Assembly (NCBI RefSeq): GCF_002211305.1 | Contig: NZ_LOKW01000004.1 | Coordinates: forward strand, 1 to 64,000 | Length of the DNA stretch: 64,000 nucleotides | From: Rhizobium sp. R634 | Lineage (GTDB): Bacteria; Pseudomonadota; Alphaproteobacteria; Rhizobiales; Rhizobiaceae | Reading direction: 5' to 3' | Part shown: in pieces, positions 25,892-34,726 of the stretch | How the letters are laid out: each line of letters opens with the position of its first letter | Position numbering within the stretch: the first letter of the stretch is position 1 | Translations under genes and position numbers: made by a program | The notes under the pieces: model-generated | Told to the model about the DNA's origin: nothing | What the model saw: the letters and a program-made list of their open reading frames with translations, nothing else | The model's database searches: none

Positions 25892-26640
25892 GGCCGGACA
25901 CCTCGATCGGAACGGACGCCAGCCGGTCCTTCCTCGAAAAGGCCGGCAGCCGGCGCCCGGTTCTCCGCCGGCCTCGTATGCTTGTCGTCGTTCCGGCTCG
26001 GCGCGGTATAAGGCGGCGAATAAGCGCCGATCGTCCTGACATAGCCGGCGAGCTGCCAGATCTGGTCGCTCGTCATCTTGTTCACGAAGGATGGCATCCC
26101 ATGAGGCCGCCCGTCGCGGATGGATGCCACGACCGAAACCATTTCAGAACCATAGAGCCACCAGCCGTCGAGAAACGAGGGGCCGGTTGCGCCCCGCCCA
26201 TCTCCATGGCAGCTGGCGCAGCCGAACCAGGAATAAAGGCGTTTGCCTTGGCTGAGATCATAGGCGGTGGTCTCATAGGGTTTCCCGATCGCGAAATAAA
26301 CGTCAGGAGGTGTGCCGCCAATCTTGCTGGGCATCAGCCGGAACTGGTCGAGCGCCGACGTTACAGGAGGTTCGGCACGATATTGCCTGGGGTGCCTTGC
26401 CCAGCCAATGATGGTGCCGATAGCGAGCATGCAGACAAGCGCCGCCGAGAAAAACCATATTCCAGGCTTGCCCTCGGTACGCCTGTCAGGCGGCGGCGGT
26501 AGCTGAACGAAGCCTCTTGTCACCGCGGTATCGGCTCGACCCGGACGTCGCCGGTTTGCCCAACCCACGGCTGCCGCGGCCGCGGCCACGCCGAAAAGCG
26601 TTGCCGCCACAATCCAGGTGCCGTGTTTGCTTGCGCTCAT
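25888..26640 (-). CDS. cytochrome c with two N-terminal membrane segments
   Basis: A 250-residue protein with hydrophobic segments at about 8-27 and 60-80 and one cytochrome c domain with heme site C141-A-S-C144-H145. The probable axial Met lies in G-R-P-H-G-M-P-S-F. It starts 14 nt after the molybdoenzyme gene and overlaps CoxB by ATGA. Its position between a molybdoenzyme and an oxidase makes it the likely electron relay between them. The C-terminal 40 residues are Arg/Pro-rich and probably disordered. Confidence 0.84.
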   Translation of the reverse strand: MSASKHGTWIVAATLFGVAAAAAAVGWANRRRPGRADTAVTRGFVQLPPPPDRRTEGKPGIWFFSAALVCMLAIGTIIGWARHPRQYRAEPPVTSALDQFRLMPSKIGGTPPDVYFAIGKPYETTAYDLSQGKRLYSWFGCASCHGDGRGATGPSFLDGWWLYGSEMVSVVASIRDGRPHGMPSFVNKMTSDQIWQLAGYVRTIGAYSPPYTAPSRNDDKHTRPAENRAPAAGLFEEGPAGVRSDRGVRP

Positions 26641-26654
26641 CGCCGCGGCCCGAT

Positions 26655-29057
26655 TCAGGACGGCGGCGATTGAGCGGAGAGGCTGAGACGCACCGGCAAC
26701 AGCTTATAGGACGGGGTCTTGGCCTTCGCATCATGATGCGCCAGCGGAAACAGCGGGTTGGCCTCCGGATAATAGGCAGCGCAGCAGCCAGCCGGGATAT
26801 CGTGCCGGACGATCTTGAAACCCATGACGCGGCGCATCTTTGCGGCATCGATGGCCGTTGTGAGATCAACGAAGTTGCCTTCCTTGAAGCCTAGCCTGAA
26901 AATGTCCTCCTCGTTCATGAAGACCACCTTTCTGGTCCCCTTCACGCCGCGGTAGCGGTCGCCGTAGGCATAGATCGTCGTATTGAACTGATCGTTCGAG
27001 CGCAGGGTGGTAAGGTTGAGAACTTCCCCGGCGCCGGGGCCGATATCGAGGTCGGGAAAGAGCCGCCTCGGGGTGATGAAGTTGGCTTTTTGGTTCGCAG
27101 TCGTCCATTTTCGCTCCCGCGCCGGTACCGGTCGCGGGATGCCGCCCGGCTGGAACATGCGTTTGTTGAAATCCCTGAATGTCTCGGGATAGGTCGCTTC
27201 GATCGCGTCGCGGATTTTCGAATAGTCGCCCACCCATTCGTCCCAAGGCACCCGGCCTTTCGTCAACGTCGCCTTGGCGATGCCGGCGATGATTGCGGGT
27301 TCCGACAGCAGCTCGTCGCTGGCCGGTTTGGCCCTTCCGCGCGAGCCGTGAAAATGCGCCACTGAGCTTTCGATGGAGACGGCTTGCGGGCCGCTTGCCT
27401 GATCATCGATCTCAAGCCGGCCGAGGCAGGGCAGGAGGTAGGCGATCTCGCCGTGGACGACATGGCTGCGATTGAGCTTGGTTGCAATCTGGACGCTGAG
27501 GCGCAGTTTGCGCCAGGCCTCCTCCATCGCCTCCGTTTCCGGAACGGCACGCAAGAAGTTACCGCCGAGTCCGACAAATGCCGTTGCCTCGCCTTGCATG
27601 ATGGCTTTGCAGGTATCGACCGTGGAGCGCCCCTCCCATTTCGGAGGCTCGAATTGATAAAGTTCAGCCAGTTTGTCCAGTGGCACGAGGCCAGGCTTCT
27701 CGGTTATCCCGACCGTGCGCTGGCCCTGAACATTCGAATGTCCTCGCACCGCGCAGATGTTTGCGCCCGGCTTACCGACATTGCCGCGCAGCAGCGCGAG
27801 ATTGGCGACCATTTGGACGTTCTGAACGCCCATCACATGCTGTGTAAGGCCCATGCCGTAGATCATCAGCACGGCTTCTGAGTGAGCGTATACGCGAGCA
27901 GCCTGGATCATCTGTTCACGAGCCAGGCCGGAAACACGCTCCAGCTCGGCCCAATCGTGCCGTCGGGCAGCCTCGGCAAACTCTTGGAAGCCCGAGGTGT
28001 GCGTGTTGATAAAATCATGGTCGAGCACGTGCTTCTTATCGGCTGCGGCAATGGAAGCAGCAAACGCGACCGCCGCGGCATTCTCCGGTTTGTCAGGGGC
28101 TGCGTCGGAGCCTGAGACCTTGCTGGCGCCCATGGCCTTCAAAGCATCATCGGCTTCGATCAGAGCCTTGCAGACCCCGAACAGCGCTGCGATATCGCCG
28201 CCGTTCCTCACCTGGAAATATTCCGAGGAAATCGGTGTCGATCGGCCGGTCAGCATCTGGCTTGGCATTTGCGGGTTGATGAAACGCTCAAGCCCGGCTT
28301 CGCGCAACGGATTGAAAGTCACGATTTTCACGCCTCTGTCGGCCGCATCCTGCAAATCATGAAGCATTCTCGGCGAAGAGGTGGCGACGTTTTGCGCGAG
28401 GTAGAAGATGCAGTCGCAATTCTGGAAGTCCGAAAGGATCGCGGTGCCCACGGTCGCACCGATGCTTTCCGGGAGCCCGACGGAGGAGCTTTCGTGACAC
28501 ATGTTGGAGGAGTCGGGCAGGTTGTTGCTGCCATAGATGCGCGCGAAAAGCTGATACATATAGGACGTCTCCAGGGAGGCGCGACCTGAGGTATAGAAAT
28601 CCACCTGCTGCGGAGGAACGCCCCGAAGCGCTCTGCCGATTTCGTCAAAGGCCTCATCCCAGCTCACCGGCTCGTATTTGTCCGTCTCGCTGTTCCAGCG
28701 CATAGGATGCGTAAGCCGGCCCTGCTCCTCGAGATCGTGATCGCTCCATTGCTCCAGCTCCTGCAATGTGTGCGCGGCGAAGAAAGCGCGGTCCGCTCGG
28801 CGCGTGGTGATCTCCCAAGCGGTCGCCTTGGCGCCTTCCTCGCAGAATTCCATCGCATGCGGTTTGGCAGGCTTTGCCCACGCGCAGCTGACGCACATGT
28901 AGCCGTCCGGCTTGTTGTGATGGGCAAGCAGCGACGAGCCTGACCTCGGTACGTGCTCGCGCAGAAGGATCTGTCCGACAGCTCTCGCCGCTCCCCACCC
29001 GCCCGCAACACCTTTGCCTTTGTCGCGGCTTGCATGGCCTCTCGATCTCGCTGACAT
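26655..29057 (-). CDS. FdhF/YdeP-family molybdopterin oxidoreductase (formate dehydrogenase alpha-like)
   Basis: An 800-residue bis-MGD enzyme of the FdhF/YdeP type. The N-terminal region has C55-V-S-C58 and C72 in F-C-E-E-G-A-K-A-x-A-W, so only three of the four cysteines of a standard [4Fe-4S] motif are seen. A probable Mo-ligand cysteine is C187 in N-M-C-H-E-S-S. The pterin-binding C-terminus includes T-L-R-S-N-D-Q-F-N-T-T. No selenocysteine codon and no Tat signal were seen, so it looks cytoplasmic. The start follows GGGAGGTAAGG. YdeP relatives have no settled substrate. Here it leads the oxidase operon. Confidence 0.85.
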   Translation of the reverse strand: MSARSRGHASRDKGKGVAGGWGAARAVGQILLREHVPRSGSSLLAHHNKPDGYMCVSCAWAKPAKPHAMEFCEEGAKATAWEITTRRADRAFFAAHTLQELEQWSDHDLEEQGRLTHPMRWNSETDKYEPVSWDEAFDEIGRALRGVPPQQVDFYTSGRASLETSYMYQLFARIYGSNNLPDSSNMCHESSSVGLPESIGATVGTAILSDFQNCDCIFYLAQNVATSSPRMLHDLQDAADRGVKIVTFNPLREAGLERFINPQMPSQMLTGRSTPISSEYFQVRNGGDIAALFGVCKALIEADDALKAMGASKVSGSDAAPDKPENAAAVAFAASIAAADKKHVLDHDFINTHTSGFQEFAEAARRHDWAELERVSGLAREQMIQAARVYAHSEAVLMIYGMGLTQHVMGVQNVQMVANLALLRGNVGKPGANICAVRGHSNVQGQRTVGITEKPGLVPLDKLAELYQFEPPKWEGRSTVDTCKAIMQGEATAFVGLGGNFLRAVPETEAMEEAWRKLRLSVQIATKLNRSHVVHGEIAYLLPCLGRLEIDDQASGPQAVSIESSVAHFHGSRGRAKPASDELLSEPAIIAGIAKATLTKGRVPWDEWVGDYSKIRDAIEATYPETFRDFNKRMFQPGGIPRPVPARERKWTTANQKANFITPRRLFPDLDIGPGAGEVLNLTTLRSNDQFNTTIYAYGDRYRGVKGTRKVVFMNEEDIFRLGFKEGNFVDLTTAIDAAKMRRVMGFKIVRHDIPAGCCAAYYPEANPLFPLAHHDAKAKTPSYKLLPVRLSLSAQSPPS

Positions 29058-29414
29058 CCTTACCTCCCAAATCTCGGCAGATTTTCCCGAGCCCGAACTC
29101 TGGCAGGAGCCAATCTGTTCCAGCGTCACCACGGTACCGCCTTTTATGCATACGCCTACCCGACGCCGGGCGAGTTTCGAGGCGCGACAGGTCTTCCAAG
29201 GGACGCTACTGGATCACAGTTGACGACGTTGAGGCCGAGATGACTTGCAGTTGCGTCGACAAGGAGTCGGGTGGACTGCCAGAAGTCATTTTCTGCCCGG
29301 CAGCGGAAGTGTTACCGAAGAGATCGTCGCTCCGTTCGGCAGGAGGCGATGGACTGCTTCTTGCAAATGTTCCATAATATTGATTACGCCTCATTTTTGA
29401 TGTAGCGGGTACAT
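29058..29414. other. intergenic region upstream of the molybdoenzyme operon
   Basis: No supportable gene. The first part must hold the promoter and ribosome-binding site of the minus-strand molybdoenzyme-oxidase operon. A frame of about 45 codons at 29241-29378 on the plus strand has no relatives I recognise and no ribosome-binding site. The left copy of a 15-bp direct repeat sits at 29392-29406, just before the IS30-like left end. Confidence 0.4.
29392..29406 (+). repeat. 15-bp direct repeat, left copy (pairs with 32247-32261)
   Basis: CATTTTTGATGTAGC occurs here and, identically and in the same orientation, at 32247-32261. The two copies bracket both insertion sequences. They could be a target duplication of a composite event or ends of an older element. 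Confidence 0.65.
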
Positions 29415-29437
29415 TCTATTTCCAAGCGCGACATGCC
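29415..29437 (+). repeat. left inverted repeat of the IS30-like element
   Basis: The segment contains TTCCAAGCGCGACATGCC. The reverse complement of the right end contains ACCCAAGCGCATCATGCC, so CCAAGCGC and ATGCC match at the same spacing. Confidence 0.65.
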
Positions 29438-29472
29438 AGAAAAAACAATGGCTTCCCTTTGGAGATTTTGGA

Positions 29473-30473
29473 ATGTCCCGATGCTATTTGCAACCGACCC
29501 TCGCCGATCGCCGTCGCCTGCACCAGCTTGTCGAACGCAAGGTGCCGGTCAATGAGATGGCGCGCCAGCTCGGCCGGCACCGCTCGACGATCTATCGCGA
29601 GATCAGGCGCAATACATTCCATGATCGCGAGCTTCCCGAATATAGCGGCTATTTCTCGACGGTTGCCAACGACATCGCCAAGGACCGGCGGCAGCGCCTG
29701 CGGAAGCTCAGACGGCATCCGCAATTGCGCGAACTGATCGTCGACAGATTGCAGGCCTCCTGGTCGCCCGAGCAGATCGCCGGCCGTCTATGGGCGGACG
29801 GCCTCAGCCTCGTTCGGGTTTGCGCCGAGACGATCTATCGCGTCGTCTATTCCAAGGAGGACTATGGGTTGGGCCTCTATCGCTACCCGCCCGAGGCACG
29901 CCGCAAACGCCGTCCCCGCGGCTCCAGGAAACCACGCGACAGCGTGTTTCCTGAGGCATGCAAGATATCGCAACGGCCTGATTTTATTGACGATCGATCG
30001 CAATTTGGCCATTGGGAGGGCGACCTGCTGATCTTCCGCCGTGATATGGGTCCCGCCAACCTCACCTCACTGGTCGAGCGCAAAAGCCGCTACACCGTCA
30101 TGATCAAGAACCAGAGCCGGCACTCGCGACCGATCATGGACAAGATCATCAAAGCATTCTCTCCCTTGCCGGCATTCGCACGCCAGAGCTTCACCTTCGA
30201 CCGCGGCACGGAGTTTGCCGGATTCAGGGCTTTGGAAGACGGTATCGGCGCACGCAGCTGGTTCTGCGATCCCAGCGCCCCGTGGCAGAAAGGCGCGGTG
30301 GAAAACACCAACAAACGTATCCGCCGCTTCATCCGGGCGAGACGGACCTGACGGCCGTCTCGCAGCAGGACCTGATCCAGCTCGCTCGTCAGCTCAACGA
30401 TCAGCCTCGCAAGTGCCTCGGCTATCGAACGCCGGCCGAAGTCTTCCTCACACATTTGCAAGACGGGGCCTGA
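29473..30473 (+). pseudogene. IS30-family transposase, frameshifted
   Basis: The first 292 codons give an N-terminal helix-turn-helix (R-Q-L-G-R-H-R-S-T-I-Y-R-E-I) and a DDE core: H-W-E-G-D, F-D-R-G-T-E-F and W-Q-K-G-A-V-E-N-T-N-K-R. Just after R-I-R-R-F the frame runs into IRARRT and a stop at 30351. The expected tail P-G-E-T-D-L-T-A-V-S and C-L-G-Y-R-T-P-A-E-V-F continues in another frame to 30473. Restoring one base near 30335 rejoins them. No slippery heptamer is seen, so this is most likely decay rather than programmed frameshifting. Intact, it would be about 333 residues. Confidence 0.82.
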
Positions 30474-30491
30474 TCCCCTACCCTTAAAAAC

Positions 30492-30513
30492 GGCATGATG
30501 CGCTTGGGTTAGA
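30492..30513 (-). repeat. right inverted repeat of the IS30-like element
   Basis: GGCATGATGCGCTTGGGTT matches the left end in inverted orientation with a few mismatches. It lies 18 nt after the end of the frameshifted transposase. Confidence 0.65.
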
Positions 30514-30527
30514 TTCTCCACGGCTAT

Positions 30528-30566
30528 TTAGTAATGCGACAGTTGGGCCAGTTAGAGATGCGACAG
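30528..30566 (+). repeat. left end of ISNCY-like element: two TTAG..GCGAC boxes
   Basis: The outer box TTAGTAATGCGACAG (30528-30542) and inner box TTAGAGATGCGACAG (30552-30566) are near-identical and 24 bp apart. The same pair occurs inverted at 32197-32236. They probably form the transposase-binding sites. Confidence 0.65.
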
Positions 30567-30657
30567 TCTCGCCTCTCGACGCGCTGGTCAATGCCAACGT
30601 TGGGAGCAAGGATGACGACCTTCAGCCTGGTGGAGACCATGAGCGTTTGGAGTCGTG

Positions 30658-32084
30658 ATGTCCTGTTTGATCGCCATGTCGCAGAAAGAATTGCATCGCC
30701 TCGAAGTTGTTCAGAAGATCCGTGATCGACGCCTGAGCGTCGTCCAGGCCGCCGAGCTGCTCGGCCTCAGTCGAAGCCAGGTGCACCGGCTTCTGCAAGC
30801 TTATGACCGGACCGGTGCGGCCGGCCTGGTTTCGAAGAAGCGATCACGGCCGAGCAATCGGCGCCACAGCGAGGAGTTTCGCAATGCGGCGCTGGATCTG
30901 ATCCGCGAACGCTATCTGGATTTCGGTCCGACGCTGGCGCGCGAGAAACTGATCGAACTGCATCAGATTTCGGTCGCCAAGGAGACGTTACGCCAATGGG
31001 TGACCGAGGCCGGCATCTGGATCTCACGACGCGAACGCAAGAAGCGGGTTTTCCAGCCGCGCGGCCGGCGGGATTGTCTCGGCGAGCTCGTCCAGATCGA
31101 CGGCTCGCACCACTGGTGGTTCGAGAACCGCGGTCCCAAATGCGCCCTGCTCGTCTACATCGATGATGCCACCGGCAAGCTCTTACATCTGCGGTTTGCG
31201 GGATCGGAGAACACCTTCGACTACCTGCATGCGACGAAGGCCTATCTGCAGCAATGGGGCAAACCTCTGGCATTCTACAGCGACAAGCACGGTGTCTTCC
31301 GCTCGGTCCATGCCTCGGAGAAAGACCGGACGAGCGGCCTGACGCATTTCGGCCGGGCTCTTTATGAACTCAACATCGACATCATCTGCGCCAATACCCG
31401 CAGGCCAAAGGTCGCGTGGAACGCGCCAACCAGACGCTGCAGGATCGCCTGGTCAAGGAACTGCGGCTGCGCGGCATCGACACGATCGAGGCGGCAAACC
31501 TCTATGCACCGGCGTTCATGGCGGATTTCAATGTCCGGTTCGGCAAGCCGCCGCGCAATCCGAAAGACATGCATCGGCCGCTGGCCGCACATGAGAACCT
31601 CGATGCCGCCATGTGCCGAAAGGAGGTCCGCACGCTGTCGCAGTCCCTGACGTTACGCTACGACAAGGTCTTGTTCATTCTCGATCCGACGGAGCAGGCC
31701 AAGGCGCTGGCGGGAAAGAAGGTCGTCGTCTGCGACTATCCGGACGGTCGCCTCGAGATCATGCACGAGAGTTTTGCCCTGCCCTACAGAACCTTCCACA
31801 CGCTACGCTCCGTCCATCGACCGGAAGTCGTCGAGAACAAGCGTTTGGACGACATGCTATCGATCGTTGCTGAGCTGCAGGCTGGGCGTGAACTGCAGCG
31901 CAGCAGGAGCGGCCCTCGCCGCACCGGTCAGACGGATCATATGTTTGGGATACCGGATGGCAGCCAGGGCAACGGTTATCAAAAGCGTGGCCGCAAGCCC
32001 GGCCGGCGGACGGACTTCATGAACGATCCGGAAGTCATTGCGAAACGGCAGAAGGCGCTGGCGCGGATGGAGGCTGCCGAATGA
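30658..32084 (+). pseudogene. ISNCY-family transposase, frameshifted
   Basis: The first part encodes an N-terminal helix-turn-helix (L-S-V-V-Q-A-A-E-L-L-G-L-S-R-S-Q-V-H-R-L) and DDE residues in V-Q-I-D-G-S-H-H-W-W and F-Y-S-D-K-H-G-V-F. At N-I-D-I-I-C-A-N-T the frame shifts. The continuation V-E-R-A-N-Q-T-L-Q-D-R-L-V-K-E-L is in another frame and runs to 32084, ending M-E-A-A-E. Adding one C in the run at about 31398 (ACCC to ACCCC) restores about 475 residues. A GGAG lies 5 nt before the ATG at 30658; 30676 is another possible start. Other functions are unlikely. Confidence 0.82.
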
Positions 32085-32196
32085 AGGGTGTCGGCATCGT
32101 CTCAAAGCTAAAGCCGAAGGGTGCCTCTCACCCGCCCCCTCCCTACCCTTGCAACCCGGCCCAGCCGGTTCGGTCGGGGGCTGATCACCAGGGCCA

Positions 32197-32236
32197 GCGT
32201 CGCGCTTCTAACTGGCTGGCGGCGCCGCACCTCTAA
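32197..32236 (-). repeat. right end of ISNCY-like element: two inverted TTAG..GCG boxes
   Basis: Read on the minus strand, the outer box TTAGAGGTGCGGCG (ending at 32236) and inner box TTAGAAGCGCGACGC (from 32211) mirror the left-end pair with 25-bp spacing. C-A-G-rich spacers between the boxes are also similar. Confidence 0.6.
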
Positions 32237-32246
32237 CCAGCGTTGA

Positions 32247-32261
32247 CATTTTTGATGTAGC
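32247..32261 (+). repeat. 15-bp direct repeat, right copy (pairs with 29392-29406)
   Basis: Identical to the copy left of the IS pair. Here it is part of a larger weak hairpin: GACATTT at 32245-32251 pairs with AAATGTC about 20 nt further on. Confidence 0.65.
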
Positions 32262-32552
32262 CGCAAAGTTGAAATGTCCTGCGAACTCATCGAGAGAAAC
32301 GGACCAGCCGACGGCGGATTTCATTTGCTGGCAATCGGCAACACGGTTGATTTGCCAAACGACTGGGCCGCATACTAATGGCCGAATTCTACGTGATCGC
32401 CATCAGCGAACTGATCAACTACCCGAAGCACACCGTCCCCGGCAAGCAAGCCCCAACCGCAGGGCTATGCTATTGGAACTGCAAACGTTGCAGGCACGTA
32501 AGGGCGGGCGTGAGCCCGGCTCTGTGAACGAGCATGAAGTCATGCGAACGTT
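32262..32552. other. IS-flanking remnant region with one 49-codon frame
   Basis: No gene I can support with confidence. A plus-strand frame at 32378-32527 encodes 49 residues with W-N-C-K-R-C near its C-terminus. It has no clear ribosome-binding site and I do not recognise it. It may be the 5' fragment of a gene broken by past IS activity. The region is downstream of both the IS and the convergent EF-G-like gene. Confidence 0.3.
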
Positions 32553-34514
32553 TCAGTGTGCGGTGCCCGATTTCTCCTTTGCCCTCACAATAGCGTCCGC
32601 TTCCTTGCCGTATAGTTCCTCGAAGTGGTCGAAGTTCTTGGAAAAATAACCAATGCCCTGCGTCGCCGAGCGCAGCGACCGCGCCAGATCTTCAAGTGCG
32701 CCGCCCGGAACGAGCGCCCGGAAGATGTCCCATCCCTTGGCGGCTTCATCACGGTCGAAGCCGAGAACCTGACCGTTGAGACCGGCGACGATCTGGACAA
32801 GGCTGCCTGAATAGACCGAAGGGATGTGGAACTCCGTACGGAAGATCGGCTGCATCAAAACGGTCGATCCTTCGGAAAACGCCTGTCGCACCCCCATTTT
32901 CGACGCAGTCCGGAAAGCGTGTTCCGAGCTGTCGACGGTATGGTGCTGACCGTCCAACAGCGTTACGCCGACATCGATGACTTCGAAGCCTAGCGGTCCT
33001 TTTTCCATCGCTTCGCGCGCGCCCGCTTCGACGGCCGGGAAGTAATTGCGCGGAACGGCGCCGCCCTTGACGGTTTCGCCAAAGGTGAAGCCCTGGCCAC
33101 GCTCGTTGGGGTGAATGCTCAACTTCACATCCGCGAATTGCCCGGCACCGCCGGTCTGTTTGCGATGGCGGTAATGAACCTCCGATGGTTTGGCGATCGT
33201 CTCGCGGTAGGTTGGGCTGGGCGTTCGGTCGGTCACGGAGATGTGAAAGACATCGGCCAGCGTTCGGCAGAGATCACGCAGATGCACCGGCCCTTGGGCG
33301 CGGACGAGTTGAGCGCCCGTGCCTTCCTCCTGCAAGACCTTCAGACCGCGATCCGTCTCCGAAAGTTTCGCCAGCGTTTCGGAAAGTTTGTTTTCATCGC
33401 GCTCGCTGCCCGGAATGAGAATCCTTTCAAGCATCGGCGTAGGTGGTTCCGTCCACTCGGGCGGGGCGATCACCGCGCCGGAGGTTAACAGCGAAGGGAC
33501 GGACAGGTGGTCGGACTTGACCGTCGCGAAGACATCCCCGGGTGCCGGCAGAACCGCCGAATTGGACCGCCCGTTTGCGAGATTTTGTACGGCGCCGAGG
33601 CTGGAGCCGCCCAGTGATGCGCCTTGCCGCAGTCCCTCGCCAAGTGCGCGCACGAGCACCGTCTTGCCGACATTCTGGCGATGATAGGCATGGAAGCTCA
33701 CGGCCACCAGTTTGCCTTCATCGACAGTTCCCGTATGAGCGAGACGCTGCCGAAGAACCGCTACCGGCGGCGCCTCGTGGCGCAGCGCCTTCATCAGCCT
33801 CATCATGCCGTTGCCGTGACTTGCAGCACCGATCAGGACCGGGATAATTCTGTTTTCCCTGAGAACCCGTGATGAAATGGCATAGAGCGCGTCGCTGGAT
33901 GGCTCGCGGTCCTCGATCAGTTCCTCGAGAAGCCAGTCATCGAATTCGGACAGATGTTCCAGGAGCTCGGTGCGCGCTTCGTGCTCGCGTTCGGCAGTGC
34001 TTTCGGGGATTGCGATCAGCGCCGAAGTCTGGCCTTCCCGATAGCGCCACGCCCGTTCCGAAATCAGATCGCAGCTGCCTACGATCCTGTCCCCCTCGCG
34101 GATCGGGATCTGGCGAAGCAAAAGGGTATGGTTGGCGTAGTCTTGAAGCGCGGCGATCACGTCCCTCAACCGCCCTCTCGGTTCGTCCATCCGGTTGACG
34201 AAGAGGATGCAAGGCGTCCCCGAAGCTTCGACGATCCTGAGATAGGGCGCGGCGAGCACCGCCTCCTCAGGTGCGGATGAAACGCACAGTATGCAGGCGT
34301 CGCTGGCAAGAAGCGCGTGCTGCGCATGCGCCAACGCTTCGTTCGGTCCTGGCGCATCCAGTGCACACCACGCCTCGTTTCCGAAGGTGAACTCTGTGAG
34401 GTTCAATCCATAAGGGGAGCTGGATTTTCTCGGCGTCCCCTCCAGGGAGCCGAGCTTTTCCACGACTGTCGATTTTCCGGTCTGCGAGGGTCCAAGCACG
34501 GTAAAGCAACGCAT
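32553..34514 (-). CDS. EF-G-like translational GTPase paralogue
   Basis: A 653-residue protein with the EF-G domain order. The P-loop is G8-P-S-Q-T-G-K14-S-T and the G4 motif is N107-R-M-D110. Domain IV is represented by H-R-K-Q-T-G-G-A-G-Q-F-A-D-V and G-G-A-V-P-R-N-Y-F-P-A-V-E-A-G. The G3 motif reads D53-A-P-G-P57 where EF-G has D-T-P-G-H, so the GTPase-stimulating histidine is replaced by proline. It is about 40 residues shorter than canonical EF-G. It is a paralogue of unknown role rather than the housekeeping FusA. The ATG at 34514 follows GGAGGAAGG. Confidence 0.85.
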   Translation of the reverse strand: MRCFTVLGPSQTGKSTVVEKLGSLEGTPRKSSSPYGLNLTEFTFGNEAWCALDAPGPNEALAHAQHALLASDACILCVSSAPEEAVLAAPYLRIVEASGTPCILFVNRMDEPRGRLRDVIAALQDYANHTLLLRQIPIREGDRIVGSCDLISERAWRYREGQTSALIAIPESTAEREHEARTELLEHLSEFDDWLLEELIEDREPSSDALYAISSRVLRENRIIPVLIGAASHGNGMMRLMKALRHEAPPVAVLRQRLAHTGTVDEGKLVAVSFHAYHRQNVGKTVLVRALGEGLRQGASLGGSSLGAVQNLANGRSNSAVLPAPGDVFATVKSDHLSVPSLLTSGAVIAPPEWTEPPTPMLERILIPGSERDENKLSETLAKLSETDRGLKVLQEEGTGAQLVRAQGPVHLRDLCRTLADVFHISVTDRTPSPTYRETIAKPSEVHYRHRKQTGGAGQFADVKLSIHPNERGQGFTFGETVKGGAVPRNYFPAVEAGAREAMEKGPLGFEVIDVGVTLLDGQHHTVDSSEHAFRTASKMGVRQAFSEGSTVLMQPIFRTEFHIPSVYSGSLVQIVAGLNGQVLGFDRDEAAKGWDIFRALVPGGALEDLARSLRSATQGIGYFSKNFDHFEELYGKEADAIVRAKEKSGTAH

Positions 34515-34726
34515 CGGCCTTCCTCCAACTGCCATAAACACAATTTTCAGCCATCATAGGATGCCCTGAACCGCTGCAAGGCGCCAGAGGTGTTCAGTTT
34601 CACAACGCCAAGCACCAGGCCGGAATTCGCCGATATCGATATAATAAACTTCTGTCTTTCCGATTACGCCGCATCATGTTCTGGTGAGCCCGACGGGTCA
34701 TGACAACCGTCAGGCAGCAGAATGCA

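Larger units (their letters stand above)
29415..30513 (+). mobile_element. IS30-family insertion sequence, inactivated
   Basis: An element of about 1.1 kb bounded by imperfect inverted repeats and holding one frameshifted IS30-type transposase. The left end is near 29415-29437 and the right end near 30492-30513. The shared core of the ends is CCAAGCGC followed by ATGCC. The exact outer bases and any short target duplication could not be fixed. It lies 15 bp from the next IS. Confidence 0.72.
30528..32236 (+). mobile_element. ISNCY/IS1202-like insertion sequence, inactivated
   Basis: A 1.7-kb element with one large transposase gene and complex ends. Each end has two copies of a TTAG-x-x-x-TGCGAC-like box about 24-25 bp apart, arranged as inverted repeats of each other. 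The transposase is frameshifted, so the copy should be immobile on its own. The family call rests on the transposase (long DDE protein with N-terminal helix-turn-helix and a K-R-G-R-K-P-G-R-R tail). Target duplications could not be defined. Confidence 0.72.

Noticed and set aside
30335..30473. Programmed frameshifting to make full IS transposases
   Set aside because: No slippery heptamer followed by a structure is evident at either junction, and the IS30 and ISNCY families normally use one frame. Decay or sequencing error is simpler.
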